7,617 bases of DNA, taken from contig PLRZ01000645.1 of assembly GCA_003164075.1 (NCBI GenBank), forward strand, positions 4,192 to 11,808. The letters run 5' to 3'. Source of the stretch: Bryobacterales bacterium. Its GTDB lineage: Bacteria; Acidobacteriota; Terriglobia; Bryobacterales; Bryobacteraceae. Within the stretch, counting starts at the first letter, position 1. Every line of letters starts with the position of its first letter. Of this stretch, positions 1 through 6,848 are shown one piece after another. The translations under genes were made by a program, and so were the position numbers. Below the pieces are notes generated by a model. It was not told the DNA's origin and did not search any database. It saw only the letters and a program-made list of their open reading frames with translations.

Positions 1-110
1 CTCAGCCCATTTTCCCCGCCAGTTTGAAATTGCGGGGCGACATCAGGAGTTCTGACCGTGTGGCGGCGAGGAAGACGGAGCAGGAATGCGGCACGAGACA
101 TATAAGCTTG
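1..110. other. Intergenic edge with a small hairpin; no gene seen
   Basis: No convincing coding sequence is present. CCCCGC (14-19) pairs with GCGGGG (32-37), and the stem can extend inward through A21-T31, G22-T30, T23-A29 and T24-A28, giving a stem-loop without a U-run. Next to it, 38-55 (CGACATCAGGAGTTCTGA) is nearly identical to 5088-5105 in the other large gap. Confidence 0.4.
38..55 (+). repeat. Copy 1 of an 18-base intergenic direct repeat
   Basis: CGACATCAGGAGTTCTGA here matches CGACGTCAGGAGTTCTGA at 5088-5105 in the same orientation with one difference. Both copies lie outside genes. A 17/18 match is unlikely by chance in 7.6 kb (my rough estimate is a few percent), so this is probably the end of a dispersed repeat. 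Confidence 0.45.
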
Positions 111-145
111 AGTGGGGGGACAGGCCGGGCGGCCCGTCCCCCACT
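111..145 (-). terminator. Strong GC hairpin after the receptor gene, probable terminator
   Basis: Eight bases past the receptor stop codon, AGTGGGGG (111-118) pairs with CCCCCACT (138-145). After a one-base bulge the stem continues with A120-T137 and C121-G136, and then GGCC (123-126) with GGCC (131-134) around a GGGC loop. This is a very stable stem of about 14 pairs. The bases after it on the minus strand (CAAGCTTATATG) are not a true U-run, so it may stop transcription weakly, need Rho, or mainly protect the 3' end. Confidence 0.55.
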
Positions 146-153
146 GGAGACGA

Positions 154-3100
154 TTAAAACACGATGCGGGCGCCTAATTGGAGAGTGCGGTACCGGTTGG
201 CTGTTGCGGTAATGTCGCCGAAAGCACTGTTGGTCGCGGTGGTGCTGGGAGCGGCGAAGACCGGGTGGTTGAGAACGTTGAAGGCTTCCAGGCGAAGCTG
301 CAGGGATGTGGTCTCAGTAAAGGAGAAGCGCTTGGAAACGGAAGGATCCCACTGGTTGATGCCGTCGGCGCGCAGGTTCGAGAACATACTGGAGAACGTG
401 CGGATGTGATATTGGAACGTGTTGGCCGAGGCGGTAATGAAATCCGACGTGTTGAAGGCCGGACCGTTGACCTGGCGGTTATCGAGGGCCAGCGGAGCTG
501 TGCCGAAGTACACATAGTCGCCGGGGCTCGAAGAGCTGCCGTTGACCCACATGATGGGCGCGCCGACCTGGTAGGTGTAGACGTTGTTCACCAGCCAGCC
601 GCCCAACAGAGAGTTCGCCAGGTGCGAGTGGAAGTCCAGCGCTTTGCCTTTGCCCACGGGAAGTTCGTAGCTCATGGCTACGACGTAACGCTGCGGGTGA
701 TCGTCCGGCGAAACGCGCTTTTCGGGGACCGGGTCGGAGTCGTTGAGCCAACTCACCTGCTCCATCATCCGCGAATAGATGTAATTGAACACGAAAGTGA
801 GACCGTGGGAAGCGCGCTTCTCGAGGCGGACATTCAGACTCTCGAAGTAGGACCGGCCAAGGTTGAGGTTCTCCTCAATCACGCCGCTGCCTCCGCTCCA
901 ACCGCCAGCGCTGTCGCCCACGGGGAATTCGGGGTAGCGGGCCAGCAGTTGGGCCGCGGTAGTGGTGGCCGTGTTCTGGGTGGTTTGCAGGCCGGAGAAC
1001 GGGTTGGCCGTGGACGCGGTGAGAAAGTTCTCGCCGGTGTCGCGGGTGGCCAACGTGCTGAGGAACTGGCGCGGGATGCCATTGAGCTGGGTGTAATCGA
1101 TGGGCAGATGGACGGAGTGGTTGCCGATGTAGGCCACTTCCAGCATCAGGTTGTTGGTGAGGCTGTGCTGCACGTCGAAGTTCCAGCGCAGCGAATAAGG
1201 GCTCTTGGCCACCGGATTCAGGAAGCTGACGTTCTGCCCGGCGAAAGTAAGTAGACCGAGAGAGCTGCCGCTGGGCTGGAGGAAGCCGCTGGGGAAGGGA
1301 TTACTCAGAGTAGCCAGAGGCGTGAGGTAGTTATTGCTGGTCGCCACCAGTGAGGTGGTTTGGCTAAAACCGGACTGGTTGATATCGGGGCTGGTGGAGT
1401 CTTTGGCGTCGACTCCCGCTGCCAGCATGCTGACGGGCGCGACGAACATTCCGAAGCTGGCGCGGATGACCGTCTTTCCGTGCAGTGCGTCGGGCGTCCA
1501 GGCGACGCCGGCACGCGGGCTGACCAGGTGGGAGTTGTTCTTGTAGACCGCGGTCTGGCCGCCGCTGGGGAAAGTCAATCCGCCCAGCACGTTGAAGGCG
1601 CTGGCGGGAAGCTGTGAGAGGGGAGACTTGGCATAGGCAGCTTGGGCGGCGGCGGCCAGCGGATTGGTATCGGTGGTATCGAAGCCGTCCACGGTGCGGC
1701 CGTACTTTTCGTTGTAAGGGCCATCGTGGTCGAAGCGGACACCCAGATTGAGAGTCAGGTTATGCTTTACTCTCCAATCGTCCTGGAAGAAGACGGCGCT
1801 ATAGTACGAATACCAGGAGGCGTAAGTGTTGAGGTCGTAACTTCCGCTCGCAGGCAGGCCGAACAGGAAGGACGCGAAGTCCTGGCCCACCGCCACGGTG
1901 GAGGAAGCGCTGCTGGAAGAGCGCACAAAGCTATTGTTGAAGGTGAAGCTTCCGGTGGAGGCGCCGGCGGTAAAGGTATTCAGGCGATATTGGCGGAAAT
2001 CGCCGCCGGCCTTGAGGGAGTGAGTGCCCGCGGTTTTCTGCCACGTGGGGAAGATCTGGTAGGACTGGGAGGGCAGCTTGTTGGCGCCGGTGGCGCCCAG
2101 GGCCTGCATGCCGGTCGCGCTGTTGAAACCGATCACCGGCATCTGCAGGTAGTTGGAGTTGGCGGACAAGTAGGCGGGCAACCCGACGGAGGTGGGGTCG
2201 AAGCCGGCGCTGGGAATGCCGTGCGCTTCGTTCATGCGCGTGAAATTCAGACGGATATCCACCACGTTGGTAGCGCTGAGCGTGTAGATTTCGTCGGCGG
2301 ACAAGCCCAGGTTGTTGCGAAACAGCAGCGAGCCTTCGGCGACATTGTTGAAATAGTCGTTCTTGAACTGGTTGTAATCCGTATGGCGCACGTCGGCGAA
2401 AAGACGGCTGCGGTCGCTCATGTTGTAATCGATGCGGCCCATTTCGTTACTGTAGTCATCGGGGGTATTGGGCGCGGACACGAAGTTATTGATGCTGGCC
2501 GAGTTGGTAGGTTGCGGGTAGTAGTTGAGATAAGCTTTGGCGATGGAGCTGAACTCGTTCGATGGGATGGTGTTGTTGGGGAGCGGAGTCCGGTTGACGG
2601 TGGTGCCGCTGAGAGTGGCGCTGAAAGGATCGTAGATGGTGGCGAGTCCGCTGAAATTGCCGGCCCGCATGGCATCGGTGGGAACCGTGCCAGTGAACGG
2701 ATTCGGCTGGGCGTCTTTGATGCCTTCCCAGGCGAAGAACCAAAACAACTTATTTCTGGTGTCGATCACGTGGGGGATATAGAAAGGTCCGCCCGCCGTG
2801 ACGCCGTACTGGTTGAAGTGAGTGACCGGCCGCGGAGTGCCGGCTTTGTTGAGAAAGAAATCGTTGGCGGTAAGAGTATTCGGCTGATTGAATTCCCAAC
2901 CGGAGCCGTGGAGGGCGTTGGTGCCGCCCTTGGTAATCTGGTTCAACGTTCCGCCGGCGGTGTGACCGAAGGCCGCATCGACATCGGAGACCTTGACGCG
3001 CACTTCCTGCACGGCGTCCTGTGGCGGACTGTAAGCCAGCCGGCCATCCCACGTGGCGTCGGGGGAACCGTTCAGGAGCAGTTCGCTGGTTTGCTGGTAA

Positions 3101-3651
3101 GCGCCGCCGATCATCCAGCCCGCCGCCCCTCCGCTATCGAACGGATGGACAAGCGTTGGTTGCGCGTAGCCGGTAACACCGAGGGATAAGGAAGCCGCCA
3201 TCATGGGCGTACGGCCATTGATGGGCAACTCCTCCACTTCCTTTGTGGTGACGGCCTGGCCGACGGTGGCGTTTTCGGTATTGAGCTGGGAAGCGTCGGC
3301 GGTGACTTCCACGGAGGTCGCGATATCGCCGACATCGAGGCGGACGTCGATTACCGGGTGATCGCCGGCGCCCACATGGATTCCCTTCCTGGTGTAGCCT
3401 TTGAAGCCCTGCGCCTGCACCGCGACGTCATAATCGCCGGGCAGCAGGAACGGAGCGGTGTACTGGCCGGCTGAGTCCGAAACGGCCGGGATCTTAGTGC
3501 CGGTGTGAACTTCGGTTACGGTTACTTTGGCCCCGGGAATCGATGCTCCCGTGGGATCGGAGACAGCGCCACTGATGGTGCCGCGGAATTCCTGACAGAA
3601 TAGGGCGACTGGAACAAGCAGTGCGCTGAGCGCAACTTGGCGTAAATTCAT
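154..3651 (-). CDS. TonB-dependent receptor, Oar-like, with N-terminal carboxypeptidase-regulatory domain
   Basis: This is an outer-membrane beta-barrel receptor of 1165 residues, within the usual 1000-1200 for the acidobacterial Oar-like group. Residues 1-20 are a signal peptide (MNLRQVALSALLVPVALFCQ). Residues 21-107 form a carboxypeptidase-regulatory-like beta-sandwich (GTISGAVSDPTGASIPGAKV, then a DSAGQYTAPFLLPGDYDV stretch). Residues about 112-245 form the plug, with ELPINGR at 141-147 and the glycine-rich TAGGTLNQITKGGTN at 231-245. The rest is barrel, ending in Phe (GARIVF), as outer-membrane proteins do. The frame can be extended seven codons to a TTG at 3672, but the ATG at 3649-3651 has a strong Shine-Dalgarno AAGGGGAG four bases upstream, so I start there. 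TonB energises import by such receptors. The substrate cannot be read from sequence, and no SusD-like partner, transporter or hydrolase is adjacent. Family call is very secure; ligand unknown. Confidence 0.95.
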   Translation of the reverse strand: MNLRQVALSALLVPVALFCQEFRGTISGAVSDPTGASIPGAKVTVTEVHTGTKIPAVSDSAGQYTAPFLLPGDYDVAVQAQGFKGYTRKGIHVGAGDHPVIDVRLDVGDIATSVEVTADASQLNTENATVGQAVTTKEVEELPINGRTPMMAASLSLGVTGYAQPTLVHPFDSGGAAGWMIGGAYQQTSELLLNGSPDATWDGRLAYSPPQDAVQEVRVKVSDVDAAFGHTAGGTLNQITKGGTNALHGSGWEFNQPNTLTANDFFLNKAGTPRPVTHFNQYGVTAGGPFYIPHVIDTRNKLFWFFAWEGIKDAQPNPFTGTVPTDAMRAGNFSGLATIYDPFSATLSGTTVNRTPLPNNTIPSNEFSSIAKAYLNYYPQPTNSASINNFVSAPNTPDDYSNEMGRIDYNMSDRSRLFADVRHTDYNQFKNDYFNNVAEGSLLFRNNLGLSADEIYTLSATNVVDIRLNFTRMNEAHGIPSAGFDPTSVGLPAYLSANSNYLQMPVIGFNSATGMQALGATGANKLPSQSYQIFPTWQKTAGTHSLKAGGDFRQYRLNTFTAGASTGSFTFNNSFVRSSSSASSTVAVGQDFASFLFGLPASGSYDLNTYASWYSYYSAVFFQDDWRVKHNLTLNLGVRFDHDGPYNEKYGRTVDGFDTTDTNPLAAAAQAAYAKSPLSQLPASAFNVLGGLTFPSGGQTAVYKNNSHLVSPRAGVAWTPDALHGKTVIRASFGMFVAPVSMLAAGVDAKDSTSPDINQSGFSQTTSLVATSNNYLTPLATLSNPFPSGFLQPSGSSLGLLTFAGQNVSFLNPVAKSPYSLRWNFDVQHSLTNNLMLEVAYIGNHSVHLPIDYTQLNGIPRQFLSTLATRDTGENFLTASTANPFSGLQTTQNTATTTAAQLLARYPEFPVGDSAGGWSGGSGVIEENLNLGRSYFESLNVRLEKRASHGLTFVFNYIYSRMMEQVSWLNDSDPVPEKRVSPDDHPQRYVVAMSYELPVGKGKALDFHSHLANSLLGGWLVNNVYTYQVGAPIMWVNGSSSSPGDYVYFGTAPLALDNRQVNGPAFNTSDFITASANTFQYHIRTFSSMFSNLRADGINQWDPSVSKRFSFTETTSLQLRLEAFNVLNHPVFAAPSTTATNSAFGDITATANRYRTLQLGARIVF

Positions 3652-3655
3652 GAAA

Positions 3656-3663
3656 CTCCCCTT
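3656..3663 (-). promoter_or_regulatory. Ribosome binding site that sets the receptor start
   Basis: On the minus strand AAGGGGAG lies four bases before the ATG at 3649-3651. It falls inside the seven-codon TTG extension of the same frame, which favours the ATG as the true start and leaves the signal peptide with a normal short, charged N-terminus (MNLRQ). Confidence 0.75.
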
Positions 3664-3683
3664 GATGCTCAAGTACTAACCTT

Positions 3684-3701
3684 GCCGCGAAGACACGCGG
3701 C
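3684..3701 (-). other. Hairpin in the receptor 5' leader
   Basis: GCCGCG at 3684-3689 pairs perfectly with CGCGGC at 3696-3701 around a six-base loop. It would fold in the predicted leader of the receptor mRNA, about 20 bases above the Shine-Dalgarno. It could stabilise the transcript or affect translation. No riboswitch class is recognised. Confidence 0.4.
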
Positions 3702-3707
3702 CCACCT

Positions 3708-3733
3708 GCATGCAACTATAAGTGGTAGCATGC
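3708..3733. promoter_or_regulatory. Paired GCATGC operator-like site over the receptor promoter
   Basis: Two GCATGC hexamers, each self-complementary, lie at 3708-3713 and 3728-3733, 20 bases apart start to start (about two helical turns). One sits inside the -35/-10 spacer and the other just downstream of the -10 box, so a dimeric regulator bound there would block RNA polymerase. The placement is the argument; no regulator is encoded in the window. It could be a chance pair of 6-mers. Confidence 0.35.
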
Positions 3734-3743
3734 GCGGGGTCAA
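3715..3743 (-). promoter_or_regulatory. Sigma-70-type promoter for the TonB-dependent receptor
   Basis: Reading the minus strand, a -35 box TTGACC (3738-3743) is followed by a 17-base spacer and a -10 box TATAGT (3715-3720). Both are one mismatch from the TTGACA/TATAAT consensus, with ideal spacing. Transcription would start near 3708, giving a leader of about 57 bases before the receptor ATG. Seen directly by motif reading; not tested against a background model. Confidence 0.65.
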
Positions 3744-3880
3744 TGTTTAGTTCCTAAAGGCATCGTTTAAAACGGCTAAAGTAAGGTGAAACGCCGAAAC
3801 TCACGCAGGGCCCGAGCGTGACAACGCGGTCCCGCGCCACCCCCGCCCCGTCGTGATATTCTCGGGAGTAAGGCGGAGGG

Positions 3881-4735
3881 ATGAACATCCGGAAGGCACC
3901 TGCGATGCTGGCGTGCGGTCTGGCAGTGGCTGGCGTGTTGTTTGCCTTCCAGCGCCCGTTTCGCGAATTCAACGGCGTGGAGTACCGCATCGGCCAAATT
4001 CCCCTGCCCCCCGACTACCAGGAAAAGACCGAGTTCACCTTCGCCCGCCTCATGTATCCGCCCGGCGAAGGCGGCATCAACGGCTATTGGGGCCGCGACC
4101 TGGACTGGCACGTCGGTGTCTCCGACTGGACCCAGGATTTTCCGCGCGCCGACCGTCATTTCTCGCTCGCCGTCCGCCGCCTCACGCGCGTCCACACGCG
4201 GTCCGCCGAACAGTGCGTCAATCTGGATGAAGGCGATGCGTTCGACTGGCCGTGGCTCTACGCCGTCCAGGTGGGCGAATGGGGCCTCACCGATGCGCAG
4301 GGGCGGGCTTTGCGCGAATACCTGTTGCGCGGCGGTTTCTTCATGGCCGACGATTTCCACGGCGCCTTCGAGTGGAACGTCTTCGAAAAGGCGATCAAGC
4401 GAGCCTTCCCCGACCGCGAGATACGCGACATCCCCGACGACGATCCCATCTTCCACACGGTCTACGACCTGAAGGAGCGTTTCCAGATCCCCGGCCAGGC
4501 GCACGTGCGCCAGGGCTATAAACGCCCGCAATATCCCCAAGGCACCGAAGACGGCAAGGGCGCGCACTGGCGCGGCATTTACGACGACCAGGGCCGCATC
4601 ATGATCGCCATCTCGTACAACTCCGACATCGGCGATGCCTGGGAATTCGCCGACGATGTCAACTATCCCGCGCCCTTTGCCGACCTCGCCATCCGCCTGG
4701 GTGTAAACTACATTGTTTACGCCATGACGCGGTAG
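3881..4735 (+). CDS. DUF4159 domain-containing protein, exported or membrane-anchored
   Basis: The 284-residue product begins with a basic, hydrophobic segment (residues 1-23, MNIRKAPAMLACGLAVAGVL) that is a signal peptide or N-terminal anchor. The rest is a DUF4159 domain, a family of unknown function thought to have a glutamine-amidotransferase-like fold. Family hallmarks are FTFARLMYPP (52-61), the WTQDFPRADRHF block (83-94), LREYLLRGGFFMADDFHG (144-161), DDPIFHTVYDL (187-197) and RGIYDDQGRIMIAISYNSDI (231-250), then GDAWE. Length is typical for a single-domain member. The start at 3881 has AGGCGGAGGG directly upstream. A second ATG at 3905 (residue 9) has GGAAGG eight bases before it and would also leave a signal sequence; both are credible. 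DUF4159 genes often sit with MoxR/DUF58/BatA-type genes, but none is nearby. Function unknown. Confidence 0.88.
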   Translation: MNIRKAPAMLACGLAVAGVLFAFQRPFREFNGVEYRIGQIPLPPDYQEKTEFTFARLMYPPGEGGINGYWGRDLDWHVGVSDWTQDFPRADRHFSLAVRRLTRVHTRSAEQCVNLDEGDAFDWPWLYAVQVGEWGLTDAQGRALREYLLRGGFFMADDFHGAFEWNVFEKAIKRAFPDREIRDIPDDDPIFHTVYDLKERFQIPGQAHVRQGYKRPQYPQGTEDGKGAHWRGIYDDQGRIMIAISYNSDIGDAWEFADDVNYPAPFADLAIRLGVNYIVYAMTR

Positions 4736-4756
4736 GACCCGTCCTCGTGATTTTGA

Positions 4757-4815
4757 GGTCACAGAGGGGGCAGAGAGCCTTTTGTTTTTTCTCTGTCTCT
4801 GTGCCTCTGTGGTGA
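4757..4815. repeat. CACAGAG/CTCTGTG dispersed inverted repeat, possible two-way terminator
   Basis: CACAGAGG (4760-4767) is the exact reverse complement of CCTCTGTG (4804-4811). Further imperfect pairing (CAGAG 4771-4775 with CTCTG 4791-4795) encloses a T-rich loop, CCTTTTGTTTTTT. From memory, the CTCTGTGCCTCTGTGGTGAA type of sequence recurs in gaps of many environmental bacterial genomes and gives spurious HHRGTE-type peptides. It lies 21 bases after the DUF4159 stop and could end that transcript. No transposase is associated. Confidence 0.55.
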
Positions 4816-4922
4816 ACTAACGAAAAGCAAGATAAGTGTTGCGTCACATTGGTGGCGCCGTGTTGTCCTTTTGCGGTGTCCTAAGGGCCTGTGTGGAAAT
4901 AACCTATTCAATCGCCGCCTAA

Positions 4923-4989
4923 CGCTCCCTCACGGGGTGCCCCTTGGCCCGGCTCTGGACGCGCATCGGAGCCGCGACCGTAAGGAACG
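4923..4989. repeat. GAGCCGCGACCG dispersed repeat with inverted partner
   Basis: GAGCCGCGACCGTAAGGAAC begins at 4969. CGCTCCCTCACGG at 4923-4935 is close to the reverse complement of its 3' half (CCGTAAGGAACG), so the two form an imperfect inverted pair about 40 bases apart. A second copy in direct orientation occurs at 6893-6914. From memory, a GAGCCGCGACCGTNAGGGAGCGG-like sequence is repeated widely in Solibacter-type genomes; this needs a genome search. Confidence 0.5.
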
Positions 4990-5025
4990 ACGCAAGAATA
5001 ACTTCACATTGTCTGTGGTGGCGAT

Positions 5026-5062
5026 GTGGCGCAGGCAGGACTGGCAGGAGTGCCTGCGCCAC
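5026..5062. repeat. REP-like perfect 12-bp palindrome
   Basis: GTGGCGCAGGCA (5026-5037) and TGCCTGCGCCAC (5051-5062) are exact reverse complements around a 13-base loop, GGACTGGCAGGAG. Inside it GGCA (5043-5046) can alternatively pair with TGCC (5051-5054). The size and GC-rich stem fit a REP-type element. Between convergent genes it could terminate or protect either transcript, though neither side has a U-run. Confidence 0.6.
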
Positions 5063-5087
5063 GAAAACGGGCTCATCCCAAATTCCA

Positions 5088-5105
5088 CGACGTCAGGAGT
5101 TCTGA
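5088..5105 (+). repeat. Copy 2 of the 18-base intergenic direct repeat
   Basis: CGACGTCAGGAGTTCTGA matches 38-55 at 17 of 18 positions in the same orientation. It begins 25 bases after the 12-bp palindrome and ends 36 bases short of the membrane-protein stop codon. Confidence 0.45.
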
Positions 5106-5141
5106 AGCTAATAGCCAATAGCCTCAATCGCCGAAGGCGTT

Positions 5142-6803
5142 TCACTGCACCAATTGCATATACGCGCGACGGGCGTCGGTGTCGCCGGGATAGGGGTGCT
5201 GCAAGTACAACTCCAGTGCGCGACGGGCGCGAGGGCCGTCGCCGGCGCGCAGGAAGTAGTCTCCCAGAGTGCGCGCGCAACCGGGCAGATCGGGGTCGTG
5301 CTCCACGTGCAAACGGCACTCGGCGTCCAGGTGGTCCAGCAGGCGGCCCGGGTCCAGCGCGGGCATTCCGGGCGGAAGATCGCGGACGAAGACCAGCGCC
5401 TGCGGATCCTCATACACCAGCTTCCAATCGGGCAGCGACAGCACCAGCGGGTACAGCGTGCCGGCATTGTATTCGAAAGCATTCACCACCACCACCCCGA
5501 TGCCATACTTCGCCAACAACGCGGCGCGCGCCGGTTCGTTGGGCGGTGCGCCAAGGATGGTGCGGTAATCCTGGAAGACCGATTCGCTGAGCGCGCGGCC
5601 GTCGATAAATACGCGCTGGCCTTTCCAGATGAGGTAGCCGCCATACTCATAGGTATTGAAAAGCGGCGCGGCCATGGGATGGCCGGCCAGGAAGGCGGCG
5701 GCGCCGGCGGGGAAGCGCCATTCCGCCGCGCGCAGTTGGAAGAACCGGCCCCGGGCGCATCCCCAGGCAAGTCCGGCGGCAAGCAGCAGCGCGGCGGCAA
5801 GATTCGCGGACGCAGGCAGGCGGCGCTTCCACGGGAAGTACGCCGCAATCAGCACCGGCGCCAGCAATCCGATCAACATCTCGTTGCGGAAAGCCGTGAC
5901 CGCGGCGGCCGCGAAGAATGCGAAAAGGATCCAATCCGCCGGCCGCACCCGCCGCCACGAGAAAAGCAGCGCCACCGCCGCGCCGTAGAGTAGCAGATCG
6001 AAGGCATACGGAGAGCCCCAGAGATCGGCGCGCGACCATTCGATGAGGGTGGCCTGCAGCGGGCTCTGGCGATAGCGCAAGACTGTGGCCAGCGCCGCGT
6101 ACCCGTTGGGATTGAGACCCGAGAGCAACACCGCGAGCCCGCTCAGGAGCAGCACCCGGCGGGTATCGGGAGCGCGGCGGAGCAGGGATTCCGCGGCATA
6201 GGCGCCGCACACGATCCAGCCGAGAAAGAATCCGCCGTGGCAGTTGGCCCAGATCGGCGCCAGCACGGGAAGGAGCCACAGCCGGCGGCGGCTTTCGAAA
6301 ATCGCCAGAAAGGCGGCGGTGAAAACGTAGCTGAGGATACCGGGACGGTCGTGGTCGAAATCGATGGCGAGAGAGCCGGCCGCCAGCGCGGCGGCGATGC
6401 CCCACAGCCGGCTGCCCGAGCGGCGCCACGCCACCCAACCCGTCAAAGCGCACAGAACCGTCAGCAGCAGCGCTTTCCAGAGCACCACCGCGGGGAAGCC
6501 GCCGGCGCTATAGACCAGGTACCAGACCGCTTGCGACAGCCATTCGTGGGTGAGATTAAAGCGGCGTACGGCGGCCTCGCCGGGGGAGACCGGCGGGGCG
6601 GAGGCGGTGGTGTAAGCGAACGGATCGGGCGTGGGCAGGCGATGCCGGGTGACGATGTACTGGCCGGTCTTCAGGTGCCACCAGAAATCGGTGTCGGCGA
6701 TTTCGGTGGAGAACAGGCCCAGCAACAGCAGCGCGGTGAGCGCCAGCAGGGCCGGCAGCAGCCATCGCGGCGCAGGCTTGGAAGGGGTAGCGGGCTTACG
6801 CAA
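5142..6803 (-). CDS. Polytopic membrane protein, GT-C glycosyltransferase-like, with soluble C-terminal part
   Basis: The 553-residue product has a basic, proline-rich N-terminus and TM1 at about 14-32. The next loop has an acidic pair, D37 and D39, in ADTDFWWHLKTGQYI (36-50). HEWLSQ follows at 86-91, and then about nine more hydrophobic segments up to residue 349, with NPNGY at 231-235. The acidic first-loop motif and topology resemble GT-C enzymes, which move sugars from lipid-linked donors, but I see no diagnostic catalytic set. Residues 380-475 form a soluble domain (TYEYGGYLIWKGQRVFIDGR at 384-403, DWKLVYEDPQALVFVRD at 459-475), and the last 50 residues look TPR-like. The start is a TTG. 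An in-frame TAA lies 24 bases upstream (6828-6830) with no ATG between, and no clear Shine-Dalgarno is visible. The coiled-coil gene is 184 bases upstream on the same strand. Gene secure; function inferred. Confidence 0.85.
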   Translation of the reverse strand: MRKPATPSKPAPRWLLPALLALTALLLLGLFSTEIADTDFWWHLKTGQYIVTRHRLPTPDPFAYTTASAPPVSPGEAAVRRFNLTHEWLSQAVWYLVYSAGGFPAVVLWKALLLTVLCALTGWVAWRRSGSRLWGIAAALAAGSLAIDFDHDRPGILSYVFTAAFLAIFESRRRLWLLPVLAPIWANCHGGFFLGWIVCGAYAAESLLRRAPDTRRVLLLSGLAVLLSGLNPNGYAALATVLRYRQSPLQATLIEWSRADLWGSPYAFDLLLYGAAVALLFSWRRVRPADWILFAFFAAAAVTAFRNEMLIGLLAPVLIAAYFPWKRRLPASANLAAALLLAAGLAWGCARGRFFQLRAAEWRFPAGAAAFLAGHPMAAPLFNTYEYGGYLIWKGQRVFIDGRALSESVFQDYRTILGAPPNEPARAALLAKYGIGVVVVNAFEYNAGTLYPLVLSLPDWKLVYEDPQALVFVRDLPPGMPALDPGRLLDHLDAECRLHVEHDPDLPGCARTLGDYFLRAGDGPRARRALELYLQHPYPGDTDARRAYMQLVQ

Positions 6804-6848
6804 ACTTCGAGGATAACATCGGGACGGTTACCGGAGGCTCGCGGGTGC

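Larger units (their letters stand above)
3652..3880. other. Divergent intergenic region between receptor and DUF4159 genes
   Basis: This 229-base region holds the receptor promoter and leader on the minus strand. On the plus side I see two further small inverted repeats: TTTAG-TTC-CTAAA at 3746-3758, and TCACGC (3801-3806) with GCGTGA (3816-3821) around a loop containing GGGCCC. I found no well-spaced -35/-10 pair for the DUF4159 gene; GATATT at 3855-3860 is the best -10 candidate but lacks a -35. No small gene is supported here. Confidence 0.5.
4736..5141. other. Convergent intergenic region filled with repeat-like elements; no gene
   Basis: This 406-base gap separates two genes that point at each other. 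Reading frames through it give low-complexity peptides of the kind produced by translated dispersed repeats (for example HHRGTETEKKQ or RSRDRKERRK), so I call no gene. In order it holds the CACAGAG element (4757-4815), an inverted pair containing GAGCCGCGACCG (4923-4989), a perfect 12-bp palindrome (5026-5062), an 18-base repeat copy (5088-5105) and a short TAGCCAATAGCC tandem (5111-5123). Segment 4816-4922 shows nothing recognisable. Confidence 0.6.

Noticed and set aside
178..3189. Long plus-strand open frames (178-1254 and 1642-3189) inside the receptor gene
   Set aside because: They are antisense shadows of a clear receptor gene in GC-rich DNA. Their products are Gly/Val/Arg-rich with no recognisable domain and no supporting start signals.
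3652..3880. Riboswitch in the receptor leader
   Set aside because: The predicted leader is only about 57 bases with a single six-pair hairpin, too small for known classes, and no cobalamin-type or other consensus is seen.
3776..4762. Minus-strand 328-codon open frame covering the DUF4159 gene
   Set aside because: It is the complementary-frame shadow of a gene with clear family motifs on the plus strand. Its sequence is repetitive and resembles no family I know.
4757..5062. Insertion sequence or integron
   Set aside because: There is no transposase or integrase, no target-site duplication I can identify, and the elements are too short.
4659..5590. Open frames through the convergent gap (minus 4659-4847, minus 4930-5319, plus 4871-5590)
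   Set aside because: Their peptides are translations of dispersed repeats or Arg/Pro-rich shadows of the membrane-protein gene.
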